From contig JAGCXN010000005.1 of NCBI GenBank assembly GCA_017961265.1, positions 1-37,016 on the forward strand: DNA of 37,016 bases. Reading direction: 5' to 3'. The stretch is from Bacteroidales bacterium (GTDB taxonomy: Bacteria; Bacteroidota; Bacteroidia; Bacteroidales; WCHB1-69). The translations under genes were made by a program, and so were the position numbers. Positions 1 through 7,704 of the stretch are shown piece by piece. Numbering within the stretch: the stretch's first letter is position 1; each line of letters opens with the position of its first letter. Under the pieces are notes generated by a model that made no database searches, was not told the DNA's origin, and saw only the letters and a program-made list of their open reading frames with translations.

Positions 1-1
1 G

Positions 2-735
2 AGAGTTGTCAACGCCACCGCCTGCGACAGCTACACGTGGAACGACGAGACCTATGCCGAAAGTGGCATCTACCAACAGGTGTTCACCGCCGCCAACGGC
101 TGCGACTCCACCGTCACCCTCCACCTCACCGTCAATCATACTAACGAATACGAATTTTCCGATGAGGCCTGCGATAGATACGTTTGGAACAACCAAACTT
201 ACGAAGAAAGCGGCGACTACCAGCAAGTTCTGACCAACGCAGGCGGCTGCGACTCCACCGTCACCCTCCACCTCACTATTCACCATTCCAACAGCTACGA
301 GTTTGCGGACGAAGCCTGCGACAGCTACGTCTGGAATAATCAGACCTATAATGAAAGTGGTGAATATCAACAAATTTTGACAAATGCAGCGGGCTGCGAC
401 AGCACTGTCACCCTCCACCTCACTATCCACCACTCCAACAGCTATGAGTTTGCGGATGAAGCTTGCGACAGCTACGTCTGGAACAACACTACTTACGAAG
501 AAAGCGGTGACTACCAGCAGGTGCTGACCAACGCCGCCGGATGCGACAGCACCGTCACCCTCCACCTTACCATCCATCAATCCACCACCTACGAATTTAC
601 TGACGAGGGCTGCGACTTTTATGTCTGGAACGATATTTTGTATAACGAAAGCGGTGACTACCAGCAGACTTTCACCAATGCAGCTGGCTGCGACAGCATT
701 GTCACTATCCACCTCACCATCTATCCCTCTTATCA
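2..735 (+). repeat. 147-bp coding tandem repeats
   Basis: Five tandem copies of a 147-bp (49-codon) unit. The TGC of the CDS motif recurs at 248 and 395, exactly 147 bp apart. The copies in the middle are nearly identical at the DNA level, which points to recent duplication or gene conversion and makes copy-number change or assembly collapse likely here. Confidence 0.85.
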
Positions 736-2314
736 AACTCAGATCGAAGAAACCATCTGCCAAGGCGATCTTCCCTACCATTATACGAACGGCCTGATTG
801 ACACCATCTTTGGTGAGGGAACTCCTGAACTTTCAGTTTTCAATTTCCATTTTTCAACCCAACATAGTTGCGACAGCACTGTAACTCTCACCTTCCATGT
901 GACGCCTGTCACCACGCCACAATTGGTGGTTGACGGCATCATCACCGCCTGCCAGAGCAGCAGTGCCACCCTCTCTGTGAATGGCAACTACACCACCTTC
1001 AACTGGTCCAACGGTGCCACCACACCCACCATTGAAGTCACCATGCCCGGATTCTACTGGGTGTCACTCATCGATGCTAACGGCTGTGCCAGCATGACAG
1101 AAGTGACCCAGCTGGGTGTCAGCACACTCATTCCTGAAACACCCGCCATCTGCATGGTGGGTGTGGAGAATGGTCACAACCTGATTGTCTGGGAAGAGTT
1201 GGAGAACACCAACGTACAGAACTACCGCATTTATCGTGAGAACGACCAGGCCGATGTCTATGAGCTGCTGGCCACTGTACCCGCCTCGCAAGGCAACTCC
1301 TACGAAGATATCACCGCCGACCCGTCCGTCCGTGCTTGGCGCTACAAGGTGACGGCCATGGACGTCTGTCAAGGCGAAACCCCGATGAGCGAACTGCACA
1401 AGACCGTCCACCTCACCATCAACCAAGGCATCGGCAACAGCTGGAACCTCATCTGGACGCATTACGAAGGAATGGAATTTACCAGCTACAAACTCTATCG
1501 TGGCACTGCCAACAACAACTTGGAGCAAATTGCCACCCTACCTTCCACCCTCACCTCCTACACCGACTATGACAATGTGGACGGCGCTCTCTTCTACCAG
1601 ATTGAAGTGGTGATGAACGGCACCTGCCTGCGCCGTTCCGAGACATACACCGGCGCCCGATCCAACATCGTCTATAACGGCGAGATGGTTTATACAGACA
1701 CCACCGTAAGCGAATGTGAGCAGTATGAATGGTTCGGCACAACTTACACACAAAGCGGTGATTACCAACATGTTTATACATCAGAATTAGGTTACGACTG
1801 CACGGCCACCTTGCACCTCACCATCTTTACGATGCCATCCATCAGCATCAGCGGCAACACAAACGTTGAATTAGGTGAAAGCACCACCCTTTCGGTAACG
1901 AGCAACCCACAATGGACCTACCTGTGGAACACTGGTGAGACTACCTCCTCCATCACTGTCACGCCCGAAATGCCGACGACCTACTCAGTCACCGTCACCA
2001 ACGGTATGTGCGAAGCCGAAGCCTCCGTGGATGTCTCCATCTACGATGGAATTCCCACCTACGACAACGATCTCCTTTCCCTCTACCCCAACCCGACCAA
2101 CGACATCGTCAATGTACAATGTACAATGAACAATGTACAATTAGAGAATATGGAATTACGGGTGTATGATGTGTACGGACGGTTGTTGCATACCGTACCG
2201 GCCGGCGAACAAACCGTTCAAATCGACCTGTCGCATTACGCCACTGGCGTTTACCTCATCCAATTGGTGAACAACGGGAATGTGATAGCGGTACGGAAGG
2301 TGGTGAAGGAATAA
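2..2314 (+). CDS. T9SS-secreted repeat protein, adhesin-like (5' end outside window)
   Basis: The reading frame is open from base 2, so the N-terminus and signal peptide lie upstream of the window. The visible part starts with five near-identical repeats of about 49 residues, each with a CDSY-VWN start and a CDSTVTLHLT end. One longer repeat of the ICxxDLPYHY type follows, at about 735-900. Next come Ig/PKD-like and fibronectin-III-like stretches, another CE-YEW repeat near 1690-1830, a PKD-like segment, and a T9SS type A sorting domain (LYPNP to the end). T9SS cargo of this build is normally exported across the outer membrane and anchored or released, so a surface adhesin or stalk role is inferred; no enzyme domain is visible. 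It is paralogous in its repeat unit to the genes at 2381 and 20850. Two interspersed repeats are translated in frame inside it (830-858 and 2111-2143). Confidence 0.85.
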   Translation, partial: RVVNATACDSYTWNDETYAESGIYQQVFTAANGCDSTVTLHLTVNHTNEYEFSDEACDRYVWNNQTYEESGDYQQVLTNAGGCDSTVTLHLTIHHSNSYEFADEACDSYVWNNQTYNESGEYQQILTNAAGCDSTVTLHLTIHHSNSYEFADEACDSYVWNNTTYEESGDYQQVLTNAAGCDSTVTLHLTIHQSTTYEFTDEGCDFYVWNDILYNESGDYQQTFTNAAGCDSIVTIHLTIYPSYQTQIEETICQGDLPYHYTNGLIDTIFGEGTPELSVFNFHFSTQHSCDSTVTLTFHVTPVTTPQLVVDGIITACQSSSATLSVNGNYTTFNWSNGATTPTIEVTMPGFYWVSLIDANGCASMTEVTQLGVSTLIPETPAICMVGVENGHNLIVWEELENTNVQNYRIYRENDQADVYELLATVPASQGNSYEDITADPSVRAWRYKVTAMDVCQGETPMSELHKTVHLTINQGIGNSWNLIWTHYEGMEFTSYKLYRGTANNNLEQIATLPSTLTSYTDYDNVDGALFYQIEVVMNGTCLRRSETYTGARSNIVYNGEMVYTDTTVSECEQYEWFGTTYTQSGDYQHVYTSELGYDCTATLHLTIFTMPSISISGNTNVELGESTTLSVTSNPQWTYLWNTGETTSSITVTPEMPTTYSVTVTNGMCEAEASVDVSIYDGIPTYDNDLLSLYPNPTNDIVNVQCTMNNVQLENMELRVYDVYGRLLHTVPAGEQTVQIDLSHYATGVYLIQLVNNGNVIAVRKVVKE
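830..858 (+). repeat. TTTTCAATTTTCA-type repeat translated inside a CDS
   Basis: A 29-bp stretch rich in TTTTCA units, encoding LSVFNFHFS inside the long-type repeat of the first T9SS protein. It matches 3698-3726 with one substitution and resembles the tandem repeat between genes at 7615-7655. The other repeats of this family carry a different sequence here, so it looks like an insertion. Confidence 0.7.
2111..2143 (+). repeat. AATGTACAATGAAC-type repeat inside the T9SS sorting domain
   Basis: Tandem AATGTACA units encode NVQCTMNNVQL, placed right after the conserved NDIV of the sorting domain. The flanking DNA is shared with the gene at 2381, but that gene has an unrelated repeat (4087-4114) at the same place. 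Confidence 0.75.
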
Positions 2315-2339
2315 ATTCAGTACATGTGAAAAACTACAT

Positions 2340-2370
2340 TGTAGAGACGTCATAATATGGCGTCTCTACA
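2340..2370. repeat. Interspersed hairpin, GTAGAGACG family, copy 1
   Basis: A near-perfect palindrome with arms TGTAGAGACG and CGTCTCTACA that continues inward through GTCAT/ATGGC to a 3-nt loop, giving about 14 paired bases with one G-T wobble. It lies between two T9SS genes and could fold as an RNA hairpin. Related copies are at 17866-17893 and 17923-17950. The ATG inside it (2357) is in frame with the next gene but is part of the repeat. Confidence 0.85.
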
Positions 2371-2380
2371 TTATTACAAA

Positions 2381-4273
2381 ATGAAAAAAACAATCTTATT
2401 TTCGCTGGCCATTTGCCTGTATCTATCTTGTTTTGCACAAACCCTCAAAACGATCGAATGGGAGGACACCACCCGCCAATATTTGGAGTATGTTCCAGAT
2501 ACTTACGACGCCAGTACGCCGACACCAGTGGTCTTTATCTTTCACGGATTGGGCGGCAACATGTATGAAGTTTTGTACAACGCCGACTTCAACAGAATTG
2601 CCGCCGAACAGGGATGGATCACCATCACCCCGCAGGCACTGCCCGACACCTTCACCGCGATGGACACGACCCTCACAATGAACGCTTGGCACTCCGGTGT
2701 CAGCGCCGTGGTGGACGGAGATACAATTGTGGCCAGCGAAGGACGGGACGACACTGGTCTGATGATGGCTATCTTGGACAGCCTCATCGACCATTATAAC
2801 ATCGACCAGAGCAATGTTTTCTGTACGGGAGTTTCGATGGGCGGTTTTATGTCACATCGGATGGCGATCGAACACGGTGATCGCATCAAGGCCATAGCGC
2901 CCGTGTGCGGCACCATCGGCAACGAAATCACCTCCTACACACCCGTCGGCCACGTGAGCGTGATGCACCTCCACGGCACCGCCGACAGTATCGTGACCTA
3001 CGATAGCGGAAGTTTCCAGTATATCGTCAATGTGAATGTCGGGCTCGGCGTGGATTCCACCATCGCGTTCTGGCGCCGCTACAACCAGTGCTCCGATACC
3101 GCCGTCCACACTATCTTCCCCGACATCTGCGACGACGGCCGGCTTTTCGAAAAATTCTACTACGGCGACGGCGCCTTCGGAACGAAGACCGTCCTGATCA
3201 AAGTGAACGGCGGCGAGCACGAATGGTGCCACGGCCCTTACCGCGATGTGGATTTCTCCGACGAAATCTACAACTTCTTCGCCTCCTGCTTGGGAAATGT
3301 ACCCACCGTTGCCACCACTTCCACCAGCATTGCAAGCACTTCCGCCACCTTCGTCGGAGAGGTTACAGCGGAAGGAAGTGCGGCGGTAACTGCGCGCGGC
3401 GTTTGCTGGAGCAGCACCCCACACCCGACTATCGCCAACCTGCACACCACCGACTCCCTCGGCATCGGCACGTTCACTAGCACCCTCACCGACCTCACCC
3501 CCAACACCACCTACTACGCCCGCACCTACGCCACCAACGAGGTTGGCACGGCCTATAGCGATGAAATCTGTTTCACCACCCTCTGCAACTATTCCGCACT
3601 GAATGATACTGTCCAACTCACCATCTGCGAGCACGACCTGCCGTACCATTACGTGAACGACGACATCGACACCATCTTCGAGGTCGGCACACCCAACCTT
3701 TCAGTTTTCAATTTTCATTTTTCAACTCAATACGGTTGCGACTCGGTGGTTACACTGCACCTGACGGTGACTACGATTAACACTTCTGTAGAAAGTGCTT
3801 GGTTGTTGAAGGAAACAGCAGAGGAAATTGTTTATTTGTATGCGGCACAAGATGATGCTGAATATCAGTGGATTGACTGTGAGACTAATGAGACAATTGA
3901 AGGTGAGGTGCACCAGAGATTTAATATAGCTGTTTCAGGTCAATATGCTTGTATCATCACGTTGGGCGAATGCACGGATACTACAGATTGTATTGATGTG
4001 ACTATATCAGGAATTGCTGACCACGCTGACGGCTTTCTTTCCCTCTACCCCAACCCGACCAACGACATCGTCACCCTCAAACTGACCCCTGAACCCTGTG
4101 CCCTGAACCCTGAAATCCAGGTGCTCGACATCTACGGCCAGCGGTTACAAATCATGCCCGTCCGTGGCGAAAGAACCCATATCGACCTGTCGCATTACGC
4201 CACCGGCGTTTACCTCATCAAATTGGTAACCAACGACAACGTGACGGCGGTCAGAAAGGTGGTGAAACAATAA
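2381..4273 (+). CDS. T9SS-secreted esterase (PHB depolymerase/LpqC-like) with adhesin-type repeat
   Basis: The 630-residue protein starts with a signal peptide (MKKTILFSLAICLYLSCFAQ). Residues about 30-303 form an alpha/beta hydrolase of the poly(3-hydroxybutyrate) depolymerase/LpqC type: oxyanion region FHGLGG, nucleophile Ser152 in GVSMGG, probable Asp202 in HGTAD and His280 in GGEHEW. A fibronectin-III-like domain (about 308-397), one two-cysteine ICxxDLPYHY repeat, an Ig-like stretch and a T9SS sorting domain follow. It probably cleaves ester bonds outside the cell; feruloyl or acetylxylan esterase activity is as plausible as PHB hydrolysis. An in-frame ATG at 2357 lies inside the hairpin repeat, and the signal peptide begins at 2381, so 2381 is preferred. 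It ends 4 nt before topB. Confidence 0.85.
   Translation: MKKTILFSLAICLYLSCFAQTLKTIEWEDTTRQYLEYVPDTYDASTPTPVVFIFHGLGGNMYEVLYNADFNRIAAEQGWITITPQALPDTFTAMDTTLTMNAWHSGVSAVVDGDTIVASEGRDDTGLMMAILDSLIDHYNIDQSNVFCTGVSMGGFMSHRMAIEHGDRIKAIAPVCGTIGNEITSYTPVGHVSVMHLHGTADSIVTYDSGSFQYIVNVNVGLGVDSTIAFWRRYNQCSDTAVHTIFPDICDDGRLFEKFYYGDGAFGTKTVLIKVNGGEHEWCHGPYRDVDFSDEIYNFFASCLGNVPTVATTSTSIASTSATFVGEVTAEGSAAVTARGVCWSSTPHPTIANLHTTDSLGIGTFTSTLTDLTPNTTYYARTYATNEVGTAYSDEICFTTLCNYSALNDTVQLTICEHDLPYHYVNDDIDTIFEVGTPNLSVFNFHFSTQYGCDSVVTLHLTVTTINTSVESAWLLKETAEEIVYLYAAQDDAEYQWIDCETNETIEGEVHQRFNIAVSGQYACIITLGECTDTTDCIDVTISGIADHADGFLSLYPNPTNDIVTLKLTPEPCALNPEIQVLDIYGQRLQIMPVRGERTHIDLSHYATGVYLIKLVTNDNVTAVRKVVKQ
3698..3726 (+). 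repeat. TTTTCAATTTTCA-type repeat translated inside the esterase gene
   Basis: Same 29-bp module as 830-858 with one substitution, encoding the same residues LSVFNFHFS at the equivalent place in the ICxxDLPYHY repeat. It indicates shared descent or conversion between the two genes after the insertion. Confidence 0.7.
4087..4114 (+). repeat. CCCTGAACCCTG repeat inside the T9SS sorting domain
   Basis: CCCTGAA/CCCTGTG units encode PEPCALNPE just after the conserved NDIVTLK of the sorting domain. This is the same place where the upstream gene has an unrelated repeat (2111-2143). A similar G-rich repeat lies between genes at 17838-17866 on the opposite strand. Confidence 0.7.
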
Positions 4274-4277
4274 GATT

Positions 4278-6305
4278 ATGATCGTCTGCATTGCCGAAAA
4301 ACCCAGCGTAGCGAAGGACATCGCCCACGTGCTCGGTGCTAACACCGCCCATCAGGGCTATATGGAAGGTAACGGCTATCAGGTAACGTGGACTTTCGGA
4401 CACCTCTGCACCCTCAAGGAACCGCACGACTACACCCCCGTCTGGAAGCAGTGGTCGCTCGGCTCGCTTCCGATGCTGCCTTCGCCTTTCGGCATCAAGC
4501 TGATAGAAAGCCCGTCCATCGCCAAACAGTTTAAGATTATTGAGGAACTGATGCAGAAGGCCGACCGCATCATCAACTGCGGTGATGCCGGCCAGGAGGG
4601 TGAGCTTATCCAACGCTGGGTGATGCAGAAAGCGAAAGCCCGCTGTCCTGTACAGCGCCTATGGATCTCGTCACTTACGGAAGAGTCCATCCGCGAGGGT
4701 TTCGCCCACCTGAAGGACCAGTCGGACTACCAATCGCTGTACGAGGCCGGCCTCTCCCGCGCCATCGGTGACTGGCTGCTCGGGATGAACGCCACCCGTC
4801 TCTACACCCTCAAGTACGGCCAAAACCGGCAGGTGCTGTCGGTGGGGCGCGTGCAAACCCCTACCCTCGCCCTCATCGTGAAACGGCATTTCGAAATCAC
4901 AGACTTCCAGCCGAAACAATATTGGGTTCTTTCCACCGTCTATCGCGGCACCACATTCACCGCCACCAAAGGAAAATACAATTCGGCAGAAAAGGGGCAA
5001 GCTGATTTGGAACGTATTATCGGAAAAGATTTTACCGTCACAGACATCGCCACAAAAAAAGGGAAGGAGGCTCCGCCGCGTCTTTTTGACCTCACTTCCC
5101 TACAAGTGGAGTGCAACAAGAAATATGGTTTTTCCGCAGACCAGACCTTGCAGCTCATCCAGAGCCTTTACGAAAAAAAGCTGACCACCTACCCGCGCGT
5201 GGACACAACGTACCTCAGCGATGACATCTACCCCAAGTGCCCGAAAATTCTGCAAGGGCTCACCGCCCACTTGCCGCTCGCCTCGCCGCTTTTCGGGAAA
5301 AAGCTGCCCAAAAGCAAGAAGGTGTTCGACAGCAGCAAGGTGACCGACCACCACGCCATCATCCCGACGGGACAGCCGCCGCAGGTCTATCTGTCACAGC
5401 AGGAATTCAGCGTCTATGACGAGGTGTGCCGTCACTTCATCGCGGTCTTCTATCCCGACTGCGTGTTTGCCAGCACCACCGTCAACGGCAAGGTGGAAGA
5501 TGTGGAGTTCAAAGCGACGGGCAAGCAGATACTGGAGCCGGGCTGGCGGGTGGTGGTGATGCCGCCGAAACAGAACGATGACAAGGACGATGATGACAAG
5601 GAGGAAAACGACAACCTGCCCGTCTTCTCCAAGGGTGAGCACGGGCCGCACGAGCCGAAACTGGCGGAAAAGTGGACGAAGCCGCCGAAACCATACACCG
5701 AAGCCACGTTGCTACGGGCGATGGAGACGGCCGGCAAGTTAGTGGATGACGAGTCGTTGCGGGAGGCGATGAAAGAGAACGGCATCGGACGGCCCTCCAC
5801 GCGGGCGGCCATCATTGAGACGCTGTTCAAACGGCGTTATATCCAAAAGGTTCGGAAAAGTCTGGAGCCCACACCCACCGGCATTGAACTGATCGGCCTC
5901 ATTCACGAGGAGCTGTTGAAGAGCGCCGAACTGACGGGCATTTGGGAGAAGAAACTCCGTGAAATCGAGCAGCACAAGTATGAGGCCCGACAGTTCTTAG
6001 AGGAGTTGAAACAAATGGTGTGCGAAATCGTGCGACAAGTGATGAGCGACAACAGAAACCGTCGCATAGCCATCACACCAGAGGCGGAGAAGAAGACAAA
6101 GGGAACGAAGACCCGAAAGTCGAAAGCGGAAAGCAAGCAGAAGAAAGCTTCGTCAGACCCGAAACCGGCGGATAATCCCGACACCATCATCGGTACGGTT
6201 TGTCCGTTATGCGGGAAAGGCACCGTCATCAAGGGGCGTACGGCTTATGGCTGTTCCGAGTGGCGCAGCGGCTGCGGGTGGCGGAAGCCGTTCACTGAAA
6301 AATAG
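4278..6305 (+). CDS. topB: DNA topoisomerase III
   Basis: A type IA topoisomerase of 675 residues, which relaxes or decatenates DNA by a single-strand break with a 5'-phosphotyrosine link. The TOPRIM domain has AEKPSVAKDI at residues 6-15 and GDAGQEGE at 102-109 (acidic metal ligands). The active-site tyrosine is Tyr305 in TTYPRVDTTYL. The central GRVQTPTLAL motif and the GIGRPSTRA motif near residue 500 are typical of the family. A charged D/E/K stretch near residues 433-450 is a linker. The C-terminus is a single zinc ribbon (Cys642, Cys645, Cys659, Cys666). The start is 4 nt after the esterase stop, so co-transcription is possible. It ends 9 nt from the convergent peptidase gene. Confidence 0.95.
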   Translation: MIVCIAEKPSVAKDIAHVLGANTAHQGYMEGNGYQVTWTFGHLCTLKEPHDYTPVWKQWSLGSLPMLPSPFGIKLIESPSIAKQFKIIEELMQKADRIINCGDAGQEGELIQRWVMQKAKARCPVQRLWISSLTEESIREGFAHLKDQSDYQSLYEAGLSRAIGDWLLGMNATRLYTLKYGQNRQVLSVGRVQTPTLALIVKRHFEITDFQPKQYWVLSTVYRGTTFTATKGKYNSAEKGQADLERIIGKDFTVTDIATKKGKEAPPRLFDLTSLQVECNKKYGFSADQTLQLIQSLYEKKLTTYPRVDTTYLSDDIYPKCPKILQGLTAHLPLASPLFGKKLPKSKKVFDSSKVTDHHAIIPTGQPPQVYLSQQEFSVYDEVCRHFIAVFYPDCVFASTTVNGKVEDVEFKATGKQILEPGWRVVVMPPKQNDDKDDDDKEENDNLPVFSKGEHGPHEPKLAEKWTKPPKPYTEATLLRAMETAGKLVDDESLREAMKENGIGRPSTRAAIIETLFKRRYIQKVRKSLEPTPTGIELIGLIHEELLKSAELTGIWEKKLREIEQHKYEARQFLEELKQMVCEIVRQVMSDNRNRRIAITPEAEKKTKGTKTRKSKAESKQKKASSDPKPADNPDTIIGTVCPLCGKGTVIKGRTAYGCSEWRSGCGWRKPFTEK

Positions 6306-6314
6306 ATATAGTCT

Positions 6315-7547
6315 CTATTTCCGTGCAATTTTCAGGGTTTCAGAACCTCTGTCAGTGCGAATCTGGCAAAGATACACCCCTGACGGAAGTTGCGAAAGAT
6401 CCAAGTCTATGAGGTGTATTCCAGCTGTTTGGAGGGGCAAATTCTGATGCAAAAGAACACGTCCCAGCAAATCAGTCACAGAAATTTCCACGGAAGAATT
6501 GTCATACAACTGATACTGGAGACAGGCTTTGTCAGTGACGGGATTCGGATACACATGAGCCATCGCCGTAAAAGCATGTTCCTCAACACCAACCGTATTG
6601 TCAAGTTCGGTATAGGCCACCAACATCGCCATATTGTAACGGGCCACGTCAGCAAGGAAGTCATAGTTGTTCGAATCCGACACATCGTGGTAAGTATGGT
6701 ACGAGGTGGAGAAGGTGTGTTCAATGGCGAATACGGCACGAAAACCAAACTGATAGTATGCATAACTATCGCTATAATGCGAATCCCCGTTTTCATCTTC
6801 CGTCGGTACAACTGGCTCTATATTCGTATATTGAGAGCATATCTCGGCGGCACGACTCACGATGTCGAGGGCATTATCGTACCAATGCAACGTGAGTTTC
6901 CAATCCTCATCGGGCTGATAACTCACCATATCATTGTTGAGCATAATGGCAACTTTGTCACCGGCAGTATCTCTCCGCCACGCATCATCATAGCTGCCTA
7001 AAAGCCCGAGTTCCTCGCCGTCATAAGCCATAAAATGGATGTCCCGTTTGAAACGGAGCCCGTTTTCGTGACAGATACGAGCCAACTCCATCATCACAGC
7101 CACACCAGAAGCATTGTCATCGGCACCCGGTGCCTGGTTCAGCAAAGTATAATTTTGATTGTACGAAATCGCATCCAAATGGGCACCTACAATCACAATA
7201 GAGTCATCCTTGGGATTTTCGCTCGAAAGAATACCTTTTACGTTATAAAACCATTGTGCATAATCACCTGCCAACCAATTTGTTGATTCATTATAAAAAG
7301 AATCAATGACAGCATTAACACCATAGTTAGTAAGCCGTTGCACCAAATACTCCGCCACTTCGCGGTTACCTCCAGTGCGGAGGGCAAAACGGCTACCGAA
7401 ATTCTCCAAATCGTTTACCGTACGGAGCAGACTGTCAGCATTGATCTGCGGCAGCAAATTGTTTATATCTTCCTCATTTTGAGCAAAGAGGCTACCAGTC
7501 ATCATCGTGACAACCACCATTACACTTATATAAATAAACCTTTTCAT
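6315..7547 (-). CDS. Secreted M28 family metallopeptidase with T9SS sorting domain
   Basis: 410 residues. The signal peptide (1-22, ending LFAQ) precedes an M28 zinc peptidase. Probable metal ligands are His123 (GAHLDA), Asp143 (GADDNASG), Glu179 next to catalytic Glu178 (DGEELG), Asp206 (NNDM) and a His in the HTYHD segment near 284-287. The family contains aminopeptidases and glutaminyl cyclases; the intact DGEELG motif suits an aminopeptidase. The last 75 residues or so form a T9SS sorting domain (VYPNP, DLLGRVL, LPSGVYLCQI). It likely degrades peptides outside the cell or at its surface. It lies downstream of and co-directional with the thioredoxin-hydrolase gene across a 157-bp repeat-filled spacer. 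Confidence 0.9.
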   Translation of the reverse strand: MKRFIYISVMVVVTMMTGSLFAQNEEDINNLLPQINADSLLRTVNDLENFGSRFALRTGGNREVAEYLVQRLTNYGVNAVIDSFYNESTNWLAGDYAQWFYNVKGILSSENPKDDSIVIVGAHLDAISYNQNYTLLNQAPGADDNASGVAVMMELARICHENGLRFKRDIHFMAYDGEELGLLGSYDDAWRRDTAGDKVAIMLNNDMVSYQPDEDWKLTLHWYDNALDIVSRAAEICSQYTNIEPVVPTEDENGDSHYSDSYAYYQFGFRAVFAIEHTFSTSYHTYHDVSDSNNYDFLADVARYNMAMLVAYTELDNTVGVEEHAFTAMAHVYPNPVTDKACLQYQLYDNSSVEISVTDLLGRVLLHQNLPLQTAGIHLIDLDLSQLPSGVYLCQIRTDRGSETLKIARK

Positions 7548-7614
7548 TTATTAATCCTTTAATCTTTTAATCTATTACCACACATCCCTATATATTCCAA
7601 TTTCTCAACTCCTT

Positions 7615-7655
7615 AGTTTTCAGTTTTCAATTCTCAATTTTCAATTCTCAATTTC
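7615..7655. repeat. Intergenic TTTTCAATTCTCAA tandem repeat
   Basis: About 40 bp of alternating TTTTCAA and TTCTCAA units in the spacer between two minus-strand genes. It is the intergenic counterpart of the modules translated at 830-858 and 3698-3726. Confidence 0.75.
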
Positions 7656-7657
7656 TA

Positions 7658-7698
7658 CTACCCCGCCCTTCGGGCACCCCTTCTACATAGAAGGGGAA
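7658..7698 (-). repeat. Double-hairpin intergenic repeat (CCCCTTCT / GCCCTTCGGGC)
   Basis: Two adjacent small palindromes: CCCCTTCT-acat-AGAAGGGG (7677-7696) and GCCCTTCGGGC (7665-7675). They lie just after the stop of the thioredoxin-hydrolase gene. Read on the minus strand there is no U-tract, so it is called an interspersed repeat rather than a clear terminator. Confidence 0.55.
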
Positions 7699-7704
7699 TT
7701 TTTA

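Noticed and set aside
2357-2380. Upstream in-frame ATG for the esterase gene
   Set aside because: It lies inside the GTAGAGACG hairpin repeat and would put eight residues before an otherwise ideal signal peptide starting at 2381.
5575-5612. DKDDDDK stretch in topoisomerase III resembling a FLAG/enterokinase tag
   Set aside because: It is part of a longer natural D/E/K-rich linker in frame within an intact chromosomal gene, with no vector sequence nearby.
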